A DNA stretch of 14,552 bases from JABMMZ01 sp964600345 (GTDB taxonomy: Bacteria; Bacteroidota; Bacteroidia; NS11-12g; UBA955), in the NCBI GenBank assembly GCA_964600345.1, contig CAZRKA010000083.1, forward strand, positions 1-14,552, written 5' to 3'. The position numbers and the translations under genes were made by a program. Below, piece after piece: positions 1-7,600 of this stretch. How positions within the stretch are numbered: position 1 is the first letter of the stretch; each line of letters starts with the position of its first letter. The notes below the pieces were generated by a model. That model was not told the DNA's origin. It saw nothing but the letters and a program-made list of their open reading frames with translations, and ran no database searches.

Positions 1-104
1 TGTAGTAACTTGTAGTAAGTAAATGGAATGATACTAACTACAATGAAATGCCTTGATTCTACTGGTGTTTAGAGTTGTAGTAAGTAGCCCTGTAGTAATG
101 TAGT
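1..104. repeat. Iteron-like cluster of TGTAGT repeats
   Basis: The hexamer TGTAGT occurs five times in direct orientation in about 100 bp (1-6, 11-16, 76-81, 91-96, 99-104) and once inverted (37-42). Four of the direct copies are TGTAGTAA (1-8, 11-18, 76-83, 91-98). The cluster lies just downstream of the VirE-like ATPase gene and may extend past the left edge of the window. Repeats of this density beside a replication-type ATPase suggest a binding array for an initiator or accessory protein, or an origin of replication or transfer. That role is inferred. A chance low-complexity stretch is possible, since the surrounding DNA is AT-rich. Confidence 0.5.
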
Positions 105-120
105 TGTTATTGTCTCGATT

Positions 121-1434
121 TTAAACTTCTAATGAGGTCTCATGTTCAAAAAACCAGTAGCCCCAAATGGGCATATTTCGATGTTTCATTCTTTCAGACA
201 CCTTCATAAATCCGCAAGCTTGCAGGGCTTTTCCGAATTTAGAATCACTACGGAAAACACTACCACTTTTGCCGTTTATCAGTTTCATTAGATCTGAAGC
301 AGTGGAAAATTTTGGCAATCCTCCAAGTTCCGGCACTTCAATCCCTTTTACTCCTGGCTCAAGGAATCTCTGAATGGCTTCTTTTTCTGGACTGGAAAGC
401 ATGAATAATTCATTTCTACTGTCGTTTTCTCGAAGTTCAGCGGTTGTCAATTGGTAATCGAATCCATTTTTAAATAAATGATAGGCTTGCGCCCACATTT
501 GGCAATTATCAATGGTATTACTTTTATCCCAATCGACGCTATAAATCCTGAAACAGATCCAACGCACATTCCCGGTAAGATCGGTCAGAAATTGTAAATC
601 ATTAGTGCTTCCAAAGAAATTTGCCAACCTGGGTATCTCTGACTCCACTTTCTCGTATGGTCGTCTTACTTTGATTTGATTGCGACTTAAAATAGCCTTT
701 AGGCTATTACTTTCATCCTTGTTAAGATTAGCCAATTCGTCCAAGTTGATTATCCAATTGGTACTAAGGGCTATACTGGCATCCTTGTCTTTCCAGTCAA
801 GAATTGCATCCGTTTTGTATCGCTCGAGAGATTTAGGCACTAAATTTCGTATGAAAGTAGTTTTACCTTGACTTTGACCTACTCCAATGATAACAAAGCA
901 ATGTTTATTGAAAAACCCTTTAACAAAAGCGGAAGCAACGCACCTGACCAAGTGTTTAGTAAAATGCAAGGTCAACAACTTTCTTTCGCTGTCATTTCCC
1001 TTTAGGCAACTGGCCATCTCAGTTATCCGATCAATTCCGTCCCATTTAGGTAATTCTTCGAAGTAAGTTCTAATAGGGTGATAAGTCTTCACAAAATCAG
1101 AACCCAACAAGGTGCTTACACAGTATTTTGTGTTCTTAAAACCTGATCGCATCAATTCCAGATTAAGAATCGCTTCTAACTTTGGATTAGCGACAAAGCC
1201 TTCATCTTTGAATTTGTCTCTAACTTCCATAGTGTTACTTACTATATCAAGCCTTATTTCATAGCGTTTATTGATGAATTTCTCAATCCGGGTTATTGGA
1301 GCTTCGAATTCTCTTTCTGCTATGATGTTGTCGTCCTTTTCTTCTGTAAATTGGTTGACCAGTTCGTTTATGGATTCTTCAATTTCTTTTTGGCCTATTT
1401 TTTTCTTTAGGGGTATTGAATTATTTTCGTCCAT
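121..1434 (-). CDS. VirE/VapE-family P-loop ATPase of an integrative element
   Basis: This 437-aa protein matches the virulence-associated E family, P-loop ATPases related to the helicase part of phage and plasmid primase-helicases and common in Bacteroidota integrative elements. The Walker A motif is GVGQSQGKT (residues 184-192). Walker B is WIINLDEL (227-234), with D232 and E233. FFGSTND (273-279) fits sensor 1, and R291 in GNVRW fits the arginine finger. The region before the P-loop contains LPKWDGIDRI (128-137), typical of the family. The first 60 residues are charged and probably helical, and the last 90 may be a separate DNA-binding part. It lacks a primase domain, which may be encoded beyond the left edge. 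Likely role: unwinding or loading at the element's replication origin. It lies 54 bp downstream of the HTH gene on the same strand. The ATG at 1434 is preceded by an AAGAAAG stretch, a weak ribosome site. Confidence 0.85.
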   Translation of the reverse strand: MDENNSIPLKKKIGQKEIEESINELVNQFTEEKDDNIIAEREFEAPITRIEKFINKRYEIRLDIVSNTMEVRDKFKDEGFVANPKLEAILNLELMRSGFKNTKYCVSTLLGSDFVKTYHPIRTYFEELPKWDGIDRITEMASCLKGNDSERKLLTLHFTKHLVRCVASAFVKGFFNKHCFVIIGVGQSQGKTTFIRNLVPKSLERYKTDAILDWKDKDASIALSTNWIINLDELANLNKDESNSLKAILSRNQIKVRRPYEKVESEIPRLANFFGSTNDLQFLTDLTGNVRWICFRIYSVDWDKSNTIDNCQMWAQAYHLFKNGFDYQLTTAELRENDSRNELFMLSSPEKEAIQRFLEPGVKGIEVPELGGLPKFSTASDLMKLINGKSGSVFRSDSKFGKALQACGFMKVSERMKHRNMPIWGYWFFEHETSLEV

Positions 1435-1465
1435 TATATCTTTCTTGAATAATTAAGAATTAAAG

Positions 1466-1490
1466 GGCTATTTGCAGATAGCCTTTTTTT
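1466..1490 (+). terminator. Hairpin with T-tract between HTH and VirE-like genes
   Basis: Arms GGCTAT (1466-1471) and ATAGCC (1478-1483) enclose a 6-nt loop and are followed on the plus strand by seven T (1484-1490). The T-tract overlaps the stop codon of the minus-strand HTH gene. On the minus strand the stem is followed only by CTTTAATT, so termination between the two minus-strand genes would be weak. It could instead attenuate expression of the VirE-like gene or block antisense transcripts entering the operon. Confidence 0.5.
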
Positions 1491-1779
1491 ATACCCTGTT
1501 CCCCCTTTTGTGTAAGGTTTTAATGACTTCAGATTTTTTGAAATAGACCTTTCTCCCCATTCTTAGGTATGGGATTTTGTTGGCTTTCATCCATTTTTGA
1601 AGTGTGACTTTAGAAATCCTTAATAGTGAGACTGTCTCAGCCGGATTAAGAAAAACTTCATCGTCTTCAGATTTTTCAACCGGATTAGGGGAGGCGTTTT
1701 GATTCACCTCCAGCATGGTCTTACGGATCAGGCCGCAAAACTCATCTTCGTTAAGTGTGATAATAATTTGTTTATTCAT
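1489..1779 (-). CDS. Excisionase-family HTH DNA-binding protein
   Basis: This small protein of 96 aa has a C-terminal MerR/excisionase-type helix-turn-helix (HTH_17-like). The segment from FLNPAETVSLLRISKVTLQKW to the C-terminus has the usual order: a short beta strand, the LLRISKVTLQKWM helix-turn-helix, then the IPYLRMGRKVYFKKSEV wing. The first 45 residues (IIITLNEDEFCGLIRK) are typical of the helper proteins that sit near integrases in Bacteroidota elements. I chose the ATG at 1779 (MNKQIIIT). The open frame extends 7 codons upstream to 1800, but that extension (MHHQISR) looks unlike the family N-terminus. The position between integrase and VirE-like gene suggests a recombination directionality factor or a regulator of the element. 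Which of the two cannot be told from sequence. Confidence 0.85.
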   Translation of the reverse strand: MNKQIIITLNEDEFCGLIRKTMLEVNQNASPNPVEKSEDDEVFLNPAETVSLLRISKVTLQKWMKANKIPYLRMGRKVYFKKSEVIKTLHKRGNRV

Positions 1780-1828
1780 TCTTGAAATTTGATGGTGCAA
1801 ATCTCAAGCATGAATAAATTTCAGAAAA

Positions 1829-1849
1829 CGTGAGAAGTTAAATCTCACG
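1829..1849 (-). terminator. Inverted repeat after the 298-aa gene: weak terminator or operator
   Basis: Perfect 7-bp arms CGTGAGA (1829-1835) and TCTCACG (1843-1849) flank a 7-nt spacer. On the minus strand the repeat begins 8 nt after the stop codon of the 298-aa gene and is followed by TTTTCTG, which suits a modest intrinsic terminator. It also lies about 50 bp upstream of the HTH gene start, so it could equally be an operator bound by that HTH protein. The sequence does not decide between the two. Confidence 0.4.
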
Positions 1850-1857
1850 GTGAAAAA

Positions 1858-2754
1858 TTAGTTTTCCAGTTTCTTTAAAATTGTTTCAAGTAACATTTTT
1901 ACGTCTTCCTTATATAGTTTTCTGGTGTCAGGTTTTTTTATTTTTCCGAAAGCATTACTAGCTTGTTTTGAGGAATAGCCTGTTAGAATCTCGATTGCTT
2001 CAGAACAATTGGATTGATGTTCTAAAATTGCATTTTCTCTAATAAGTAAATCAAATAAAAGAACAGTGGGAAATAGTCCTAGATTAGTTGAATTTGAACT
2101 CTTTTTTCTTTTAGGTTTTGGCGTTCCCTTTAATTTATTGATTATTTCATTGATGTAAAATTTAGATTTTGTACAACTTGCGAAGTTTAATTCTGCAATA
2201 GAAACCATCGTGTTATAATGCAAATAGTCAGATTTGCTTATTTTGAATTCATCGAATTCATTCTTGAATTTATCTTGAAAATCTCTATCCATAAAATCTT
2301 CAACAAAATCGTTTGGGAGTTGTGGAACTTTTCTTCCATGCATTGTATAATACTCGTCCAGATATTTGTGATGAAGTTTAATTTCCATATCTTTATTTTC
2401 CTTTTTGAATTCAATAATTCCTACTAATTCTCTTTCAATTTTTACTGCATAATCAATTAGTCTGCGAAATTTTTCAGTTAAGTCAAAATCTTCTTCATTT
2501 ACAATATAATCAATTGCAAATTTGTTTCTTTCAAAATAATGGCAATATTCAAAGTGGTTCTCGCCAAATTTTTCCTCACTGACTCTTTGTTCTACTTCTC
2601 CTATTGCTTCGTAAGTATCATATTCTTGTTGAGTTAATTTCATCGTAAACCCAGCGTGTCCAAGTTTCCAAATGCGCCCTCTCTCATCTCCTTGATTATT
2701 AGGTTCATCAAATGGAAAGATTATTTCTTCGTGCATTCCAATATCTTCACTCAT
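1858..2754 (-). CDS. Unknown protein translationally coupled to the integrase
   Basis: I do not recognise this 298-aa protein. It is hydrophilic and rich in Lys, Glu and Asp, and has no signal peptide, membrane segment or visible catalytic motif. The first 30 residues are acidic (IIFPFDEPNN, residues 11-20). The middle (about 90-210) looks mostly helical and ends in a basic patch, KPKRKK (213-218), followed by a Ser/Asn-rich linker. A last helical part (about 227-298) contains LTGYSSKQASNAFGKIKK, which could be a small DNA-binding helical unit. The start codon overlaps the integrase stop codon (ATGA, 2751-2754), so the two are likely translated together. By position it could be an accessory factor for integration or excision or a regulator of the element. 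This is inference from context only. Confidence 0.8.
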   Translation of the reverse strand: MSEDIGMHEEIIFPFDEPNNQGDERGRIWKLGHAGFTMKLTQQEYDTYEAIGEVEQRVSEEKFGENHFEYCHYFERNKFAIDYIVNEEDFDLTEKFRRLIDYAVKIERELVGIIEFKKENKDMEIKLHHKYLDEYYTMHGRKVPQLPNDFVEDFMDRDFQDKFKNEFDEFKISKSDYLHYNTMVSIAELNFASCTKSKFYINEIINKLKGTPKPKRKKSSNSTNLGLFPTVLLFDLLIRENAILEHQSNCSEAIEILTGYSSKQASNAFGKIKKPDTRKLYKEDVKMLLETILKKLEN

Positions 2755-3962
2755 ATATTAAACTTACTGATCGCCTCCTGTAGAGACTTTTCGTTGTGTT
2801 TTGTGTAACGTTTCATTGTATCTAATTTCTTATGGCCAACAAGCTGCATAACCATTGTTGGCGGAATGCCTATTTCAAGAGCATTGGTAACAAATGACCT
2901 TCGGGCTGTATGGGTGCTTACCAATTCTCGTTTTTCATACTGGAATTCATATCGTTTTACACCTTTGAATTTTACAACGGTTATTTTATCAGTCCATTCC
3001 AGCAAGGTGCATATTTCTTTGATGTAAGCATTCATTCTCTGATTTGAAATTTTCGGCAAATCAACACATTTTTTATCAGGGTCGTAGTATTTTTTCAGAA
3101 TAGATTTTGCCTTGTCATTTAATGGGAGCTTTAGAAAGTCTTTTGTTTTAATAACAGGAACAAGAATAAATTCGCTGTCTGGATTTTCATGCTTAAGATT
3201 CTGAGCATCACTAAATCGCAGTCCTGTATAGGCTTCAAATAGAAACAAGTCTCGCACTTTGTCTAGTTTTGTACCAAGTTCAATATTGCTCATTTGATTC
3301 AGCTCATCAATCGTTAAGGCAAAGATTTCCGGTTCATCTTTGAATGCTTTGAAGAATTTCTTACTGTATTCGAGGTTGTTGTTAATGCCTCGCTCTGTCA
3401 TGTCATTCAGGAACGTCTTGATGTTTTTTATATGTCTTCCTGCATTGGCGTTAAAATTCCCTTTGTCATTAAATAGGAATTTTGTGAATTTCTCATAGAA
3501 CTCACGATTGATGGTTTCAAAAGTGATGGTGTAGTGCTTTTTCTTAGAAAACTCTAGTAAATGGTTATAAGTTGTCTTATGACTTTCCATTGTGCCTTCA
3601 GTCTTTGTCAGTTTGGAACTTTCCAGCCATTCTTCTAAATAGAACATAAAGTCTTTTTGAACGACGACTTTTTCTGTCGGATTTAGGCGCTCATCAACCA
3701 GTTCTTTTGTAAAGGTTTTCTTGTCTCTAACACATTCCAGAAATACATTCTCGATTTCTGCTCTTTGGTTTTTTAGAATTTGATTGTACTCCTGGGCATT
3801 TTCAGCCGATTTTTTCAGAACTTGCGAGTCGAAATTCCAGTCTTTAACCGGAATGGTTAGCCCTGAAGTAATTTTGTAACGCTTGTTACTGATGGAGAAA
3901 GAATGAAAGATGATTGATTTTTTGTTTTTGTCAGTTGTTTTTAGATATCTTTTAATTTCCAT
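2751..3962 (-). CDS. Tyrosine recombinase (integrase) of the element
   Basis: This 403-aa site-specific recombinase is of the phage-integrase family and the length is normal for Bacteroidota element integrases. The N-terminal part (about 1-100) is the arm-binding-like domain with IPVKDWNFDSQVL (37-49). A SAM-like core-binding domain spans about 103-205. The catalytic domain (about 215-403) shows the full residue set: R249 in YTGLRF, H351 and R354 in HTARRSF, H377 in LVGHKKLDTMKRY, and the nucleophile Y386. A lysine in IKTKDFLKL (271-279) fits the beta-hairpin lysine. It should catalyse integration and excision of the element. Its upstream side faces the presumed attachment site, as is usual for integrases at an element end. 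Intact catalytic residues suggest an active enzyme. Confidence 0.95.
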   Translation of the reverse strand: MEIKRYLKTTDKNKKSIIFHSFSISNKRYKITSGLTIPVKDWNFDSQVLKKSAENAQEYNQILKNQRAEIENVFLECVRDKKTFTKELVDERLNPTEKVVVQKDFMFYLEEWLESSKLTKTEGTMESHKTTYNHLLEFSKKKHYTITFETINREFYEKFTKFLFNDKGNFNANAGRHIKNIKTFLNDMTERGINNNLEYSKKFFKAFKDEPEIFALTIDELNQMSNIELGTKLDKVRDLFLFEAYTGLRFSDAQNLKHENPDSEFILVPVIKTKDFLKLPLNDKAKSILKKYYDPDKKCVDLPKISNQRMNAYIKEICTLLEWTDKITVVKFKGVKRYEFQYEKRELVSTHTARRSFVTNALEIGIPPTMVMQLVGHKKLDTMKRYTKHNEKSLQEAISKFNI

Positions 3963-3971
3963 TGTGTAAAA

Positions 3972-3991
3972 TTGGGGGACATATTGGGGGA
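3972..3991. repeat. Short direct repeats upstream of the integrase
   Basis: TTGGGGGA occurs twice with a 12-bp period (3972-3979 and 3984-3991), 10 bp upstream of the integrase start codon. G-runs stand out in this AT-rich region. The position suits a binding site for the integrase or a regulator controlling its expression. Function is inferred. Confidence 0.4.
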
Positions 3992-4047
3992 AGGTTTTGG
4001 GTTATTTGGTCGATATTGAAGTTTTTAGTTGAATTTAACATTGTTTT

Positions 4048-4092
4048 GCAAGTTGCTTGCTATCAAATAGTTTCAGCAAACTTTCGGCAAAC
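4048..4092. repeat. Small palindrome and GCAAAC repeats near the presumed attachment site
   Basis: A palindrome GCAAGTTGCTTGC (4048-4060, 5-bp arms, 3-nt spacer) is followed by two direct GCAAAC copies (4076-4081 and 4087-4092, 11-bp period). They lie between the integrase gene and the orphan terminator at 4148-4180. Short phased repeats at an element end are often integrase arm sites. I infer that possibility but cannot confirm it. Confidence 0.3.
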
Positions 4093-4135
4093 ATAAGACA
4101 ATTTTGGCATTGTTTTTAACCGTCCCTTCGGGATC

Positions 4136-4185
4136 ACAAGTAAAGGCAAAGGCCTTCAACGCAGTTGAAGGCCTTTTTTTATGCC
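4136..4185 (+). terminator. Strong rho-independent terminator, sister module 1
   Basis: Arms of up to 12 bp, AAAGGCCTTCAA (4148-4159) and TTGAAGGCCTTT (4165-4176), enclose a 5-nt loop (CGCAG), and the T-tract runs to 4180. The stem is preceded by ACAAGTAAAGGCAAAGGC (4136-4153, partly in the stem) and followed by ATGCC. No plus-strand gene precedes it in this window, so it is an orphan. A natural explanation is that it ended a plus-strand gene, perhaps a tRNA or other short RNA gene, that the element on the left displaced on integration. A short GTCCCTTCGGGATCAC tail (4123-4138) lies just before it. Confidence 0.75.
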
Positions 4186-4281
4186 TGAAAGAAACCAAAT
4201 ACTTCCACTGAAACTCGTTGAAAAAAAATAAACTAGTATTACAACAAACTCTTTAAGAAACTGGTATTTGAGTTTCTTGAG

Positions 4282-4332
4282 GGCATAAAAAAAGAGCGGA
4301 CGAAGCATGAGTCCGCCTTTGCCTTTACTTGT
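4282..4332 (-). terminator. Rho-independent terminator, sister module 2 (opposite strand)
   Basis: Read on the minus strand this starts with the same 18 bases as module 1 (ACAAGTAAAGGCAAAGGC, complement of 4315-4332). It forms a different hairpin, GCGGAC/GTCCGC, with a 9-nt loop (4296-4316). It ends with the same 13 bases, CTTTTTTTATGCC (complement of 4282-4294). Only the hairpin differs between the two modules. It is also an orphan: no minus-strand gene lies upstream of it before the plus-strand gene at 4610. Confidence 0.65.
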
Positions 4333-4333
4333 A

Positions 4334-4399
4334 GCCCCTGTAGCAGAACGCAGTATTTCTGTCAATAAAATTTAATTTGTGCAGCGTTCGCTACAGGGC
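4334..4399. repeat. Long imperfect inverted repeat
   Basis: Arms GCCCCTGTAGCAGAACGC (4334-4351) and GCGTTCGCTACAGGGC (4384-4399) pair over about 16 bp with one bulged base and one extra G, around a 32-nt AT-rich loop. It adjoins terminator module 2 directly. It could be a structured RNA end, a small intergenic repeat element, or a remnant of one. It does not fold as a tRNA, because the stem is too long and there is no T-arm. Confidence 0.5.
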
Positions 4400-4596
4400 A
4401 AAGCCCCCTCTGCGGATCACGCCAGTAATCCCTTCTTTACATCCTGCAAACCAAGTATTTCCCATTTTATTCAAATCGGTCCGCAATCAATATCACTTTG
4501 TGCTTAAATTATACCATATCAAATACTTGCAATTTTTAGAGGGTTAAAAGCGCTCAACCCCAAGGCAAACCTTTTTAATCAATCATATATTTTATG

Positions 4597-4604
4597 TACA
4601 TTTG
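4597..4604 (+). promoter_or_regulatory. Bacteroidota-type -7 promoter box for the secreted protein gene
   Basis: TACATTTG matches the Bacteroidota -7 consensus TAnnTTTG exactly. A T-rich stretch (4571-4576), about 21-26 bp upstream, stands where the -33 element should be, but no TTG is present. The box would place the transcription start near 4609-4611, on top of the proposed GTG start codon. Confidence 0.55.
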
Positions 4605-4609
4605 TAACA

Positions 4610-7600
4610 GTGGCCGGCAGATTTAAATACATATTGAGTGTTTTTATATGTGTGGGAATATTTTATAATGTCCATTCACAAAGCTTTAAATGGCTTAAGA
4701 ATATCGGGTCCGGCGGAGGGTATGAGGACATCGTTTCCATTGTGACGGATAAAAACGGAAACAGCGACGTGCTCTTAAGGGGGAGGAATCTCAGCTCAGG
4801 CAGTTTTAATCTTAATATAGATACTTTCTCATTTGTGGTTCAGCCGGGAAATGCAGGAACAGCTGCGTATATGGTTAAAATTGACTCGTCAGGAAAAGTA
4901 CTGCTGGCCAAATACCTGGGCAGCTTCTCGCTATCCATACAAAATTTATCTAAGGACAGCCAGGAGAATTACTATTTTTCTGCCGGCTTTGCCTCCTTTG
5001 ATTCCCTGTTCATATTGAATAAGTATTATAAGAAAGCCGACGGGAATGTATTGTTTCTGAAACTGGACAGTGTTTTCAATATCAAATGGGTGAGTCAGGC
5101 GGGTAATAGTTTTAGCACTGATTATAAATTGCGCGCTTATGACAATAAACTGTACTTTCTGTCTCAGTCGCGGGGAGTGGCGGTTTTTGGCGACAGCACA
5201 TATAGCTTTGATAATACTTCACCGACTTATGTCGCCGGCGAATTATCAAAGACAGACGGGTCTGTGTTGTGGTCTAAATATTTTCATAAAAATTTAGCAG
5301 GCAATGGCGGGTTTTCAATCAACGGTATTTTAAGGGTAAGCAACAATTTATATTTATGGGGCTATAGCAGTGCCTTGAGAATTATTAATTCCGATTCATT
5401 TTTTTCCGGAGCCGGATTCATTATTAAAACGGATTTAAAGGGTGATTATATCAGCAGGTTCTCTTTAAAAACAAAAAGTTCATTCAGCATTACCTGTCTT
5501 AGCAGTGACGGCAAGGACTTGTATTTTGGGGGAAGTTTCATGGATACCCTGAAATTTGGCAATAAAGTGATACTGCCGGATTATCCCTCCGGTTCGGGTA
5601 AAAGCGAATTCTTTACAGCATCGCTGACAAGCGGCTTTACGCCGAAATGGTTCTATCACCCCAAAGTGCTTACAATTAATTCTAATCTGAGCGGTCATAT
5701 CGATGCGCTTGAATACAACTCGAGTTTTCTGTATTTCGGAGCCAGATTGTACACCAATATTTCCATTGGTCCTGCAATTTTGAATTCATCCAACAACGTT
5801 TCAGGCGAAATTATGTTTTTCAAGTCCGACCTGATGGGAAATGTGCTTTGGGCGACTAAAGCAAATGCCGGCGGATATTTTTACGATCTTCAGTCATCAC
5901 TGAATGCCGTATTCGGGGTAGGAACATTTCAGAATCAGATCTCATTCGGCAATTTTACAAATACCTCAAACGGATATTCCGACGGCTTCATTACAAAGAT
6001 ATCCGACAACGCCATCATAAGAGGCGAGGTGAGCAAAGGGCCTTACTGTGCCGGAGATACTTTCAGAGTGCCGTATATTAAAATCGGCGACTACGATACG
6101 GGCAATTATTTCATCGCCGAGCTCAGCGACGAGAACGGTGAGTTTAACGGCGGACAAAGAGAACTGGGAAGACTTAAATCTAACAGTGACTCTGTTATTA
6201 CAGGCATACTGCCGCTGTTTCAGGTCAGCAGCTCGGAAAAATACAGGATCAGGATCATGTCAACTGCACCTCCGGTTCAGAGCTATTATAAGGTGGATAC
6301 ACTCCGCCTACTGATCTATTCAAGAGATAAAGCCGACCCCGGAAGAGATACCACCATCTGCAAAGGCGATACGCTGCTTCTCAGAACTTACGGAGGAACT
6401 AAATGGACATGGAGTCCTTATTACAGGATGCAGGACAGTACAAAAGCTGTCAGCAAGGCATGGCCGGAAATGACCACCATCTATCAAATCATCATAGCAG
6501 ACAGCTCAGGCTGCGGAGAGGCAGATACCGCCGTTAAAACTGTATTTGTCAGGAATGAACTTTCAATCCGGGTTCATACACCTTTAGATACCGCTATCTG
6601 TACAGGCGGGATTATTCCTTTGATCGCATCGTTTCACGGCGGTGATTCAACGGGTTATACTTATCAGTGGACAGCCATAGATTCCAAAGGCAATTATAGT
6701 TTCCCGGGATCGGGAACCGGTAAAAACACAGACACACTCTTGTTTACTATGCCGGCGGGAGAGAAAGACTCCATGCGGTTTCAGATTTATCTGAGCGACG
6801 GATGCACGCCTAAAAACACCTACGAAATATTCACATTGAAGGTAAAGAAAACCAGCGCCGTCTCCACTTTCGAACACAACGACACAAACATCTGCCCGGG
6901 AAAATCTGTTCCGGTAATTGCACACTTCAAGGGCAGTGATGCAAAATTACTGAACTGGATATGGCAGGAGAAAAACTCAGCAGGGCAATGGGCACTCAGA
7001 AAAACCGGCAGCCATCAACAGTCGGATACTTTCAATTATACACTGCCACTGAATTGGGCCGGTCAAAAGGAATTAAGAGTTGTACTGACAGACCTGTGTT
7101 CTGATTTAAAGGATACCTCCATATTCAGACTTACACCGAAGGATACCTTACAACTGACCCTTAACACTTTGGATACTACACTCTGCAAAGGACAGATCTA
7201 TACATGGAGAGCCAAAGGAAAGGGAGGCTACGCACCTGACTACAGGTTTATCTGGACTGATAATATTACCGGCGATACTTTATCGCAAACTGATTCCTTA
7301 AGCGTAACGGCAATTACCGCACAAAGCATCCGGCTTACTTTAAGCGACGGCTGCATGCCCGGCAGTATATCCAAAAGTTTCAGCATCAATGTGAATCCGG
7401 CATTGAAAGCAGCCATCATGGTTTACAACACGGTCGCCAATGATACCGTATTGTGTTATGGCCGGGAACTTAATCTGACTGCGGGTAAGAGCGGAGGACA
7501 GACATCAGCCTATTCTCACGAATGGAAACTGGACCATACAACCCTTGGCACAAAAGACACCCTTGCGATAAAAACAAAAGAGCAATTCTCAGACGCGGGT

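Larger units (their letters stand above)
3963..4609. other. Intergenic region between the element and the T9SS gene
   Basis: This 647-bp stretch has no credible protein-coding gene. It contains the integrase upstream repeats, the probable right boundary of the integrative element near 4120, the two sister terminators, the long inverted repeat, and the promoter of the gene at 4610. The part 4400-4590 shows nothing clear apart from a short GGGTT/AACCC hairpin around 4542-4560. Confidence 0.7.

Noticed and set aside
1780..1800. Seven-codon N-terminal extension of the HTH protein
   Set aside because: The extension MHHQISR looks unrelated to the family, and the ATG at 1779 gives a normal N-terminus.
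4156..4365. Minus-strand open frame of 69 codons in the intergenic region
   Set aside because: It reads through both terminator hairpins and one arm of the inverted repeat. The residues reflect these structures, and there is no recognisable domain.
4334..4399. tRNA-like gene suggested by a GCCCTGTAGC start and a GGGGCTACA end on the minus strand
   Set aside because: The pairing runs about 16 bp as one long stem. No D-arm, anticodon arm or T-loop can be formed.
4594..4626. ATG at 4594 as an alternative start for the surface protein gene
   Set aside because: It is in another frame and meets a TAA after ten codons. It also lies upstream of or within the -7 box.
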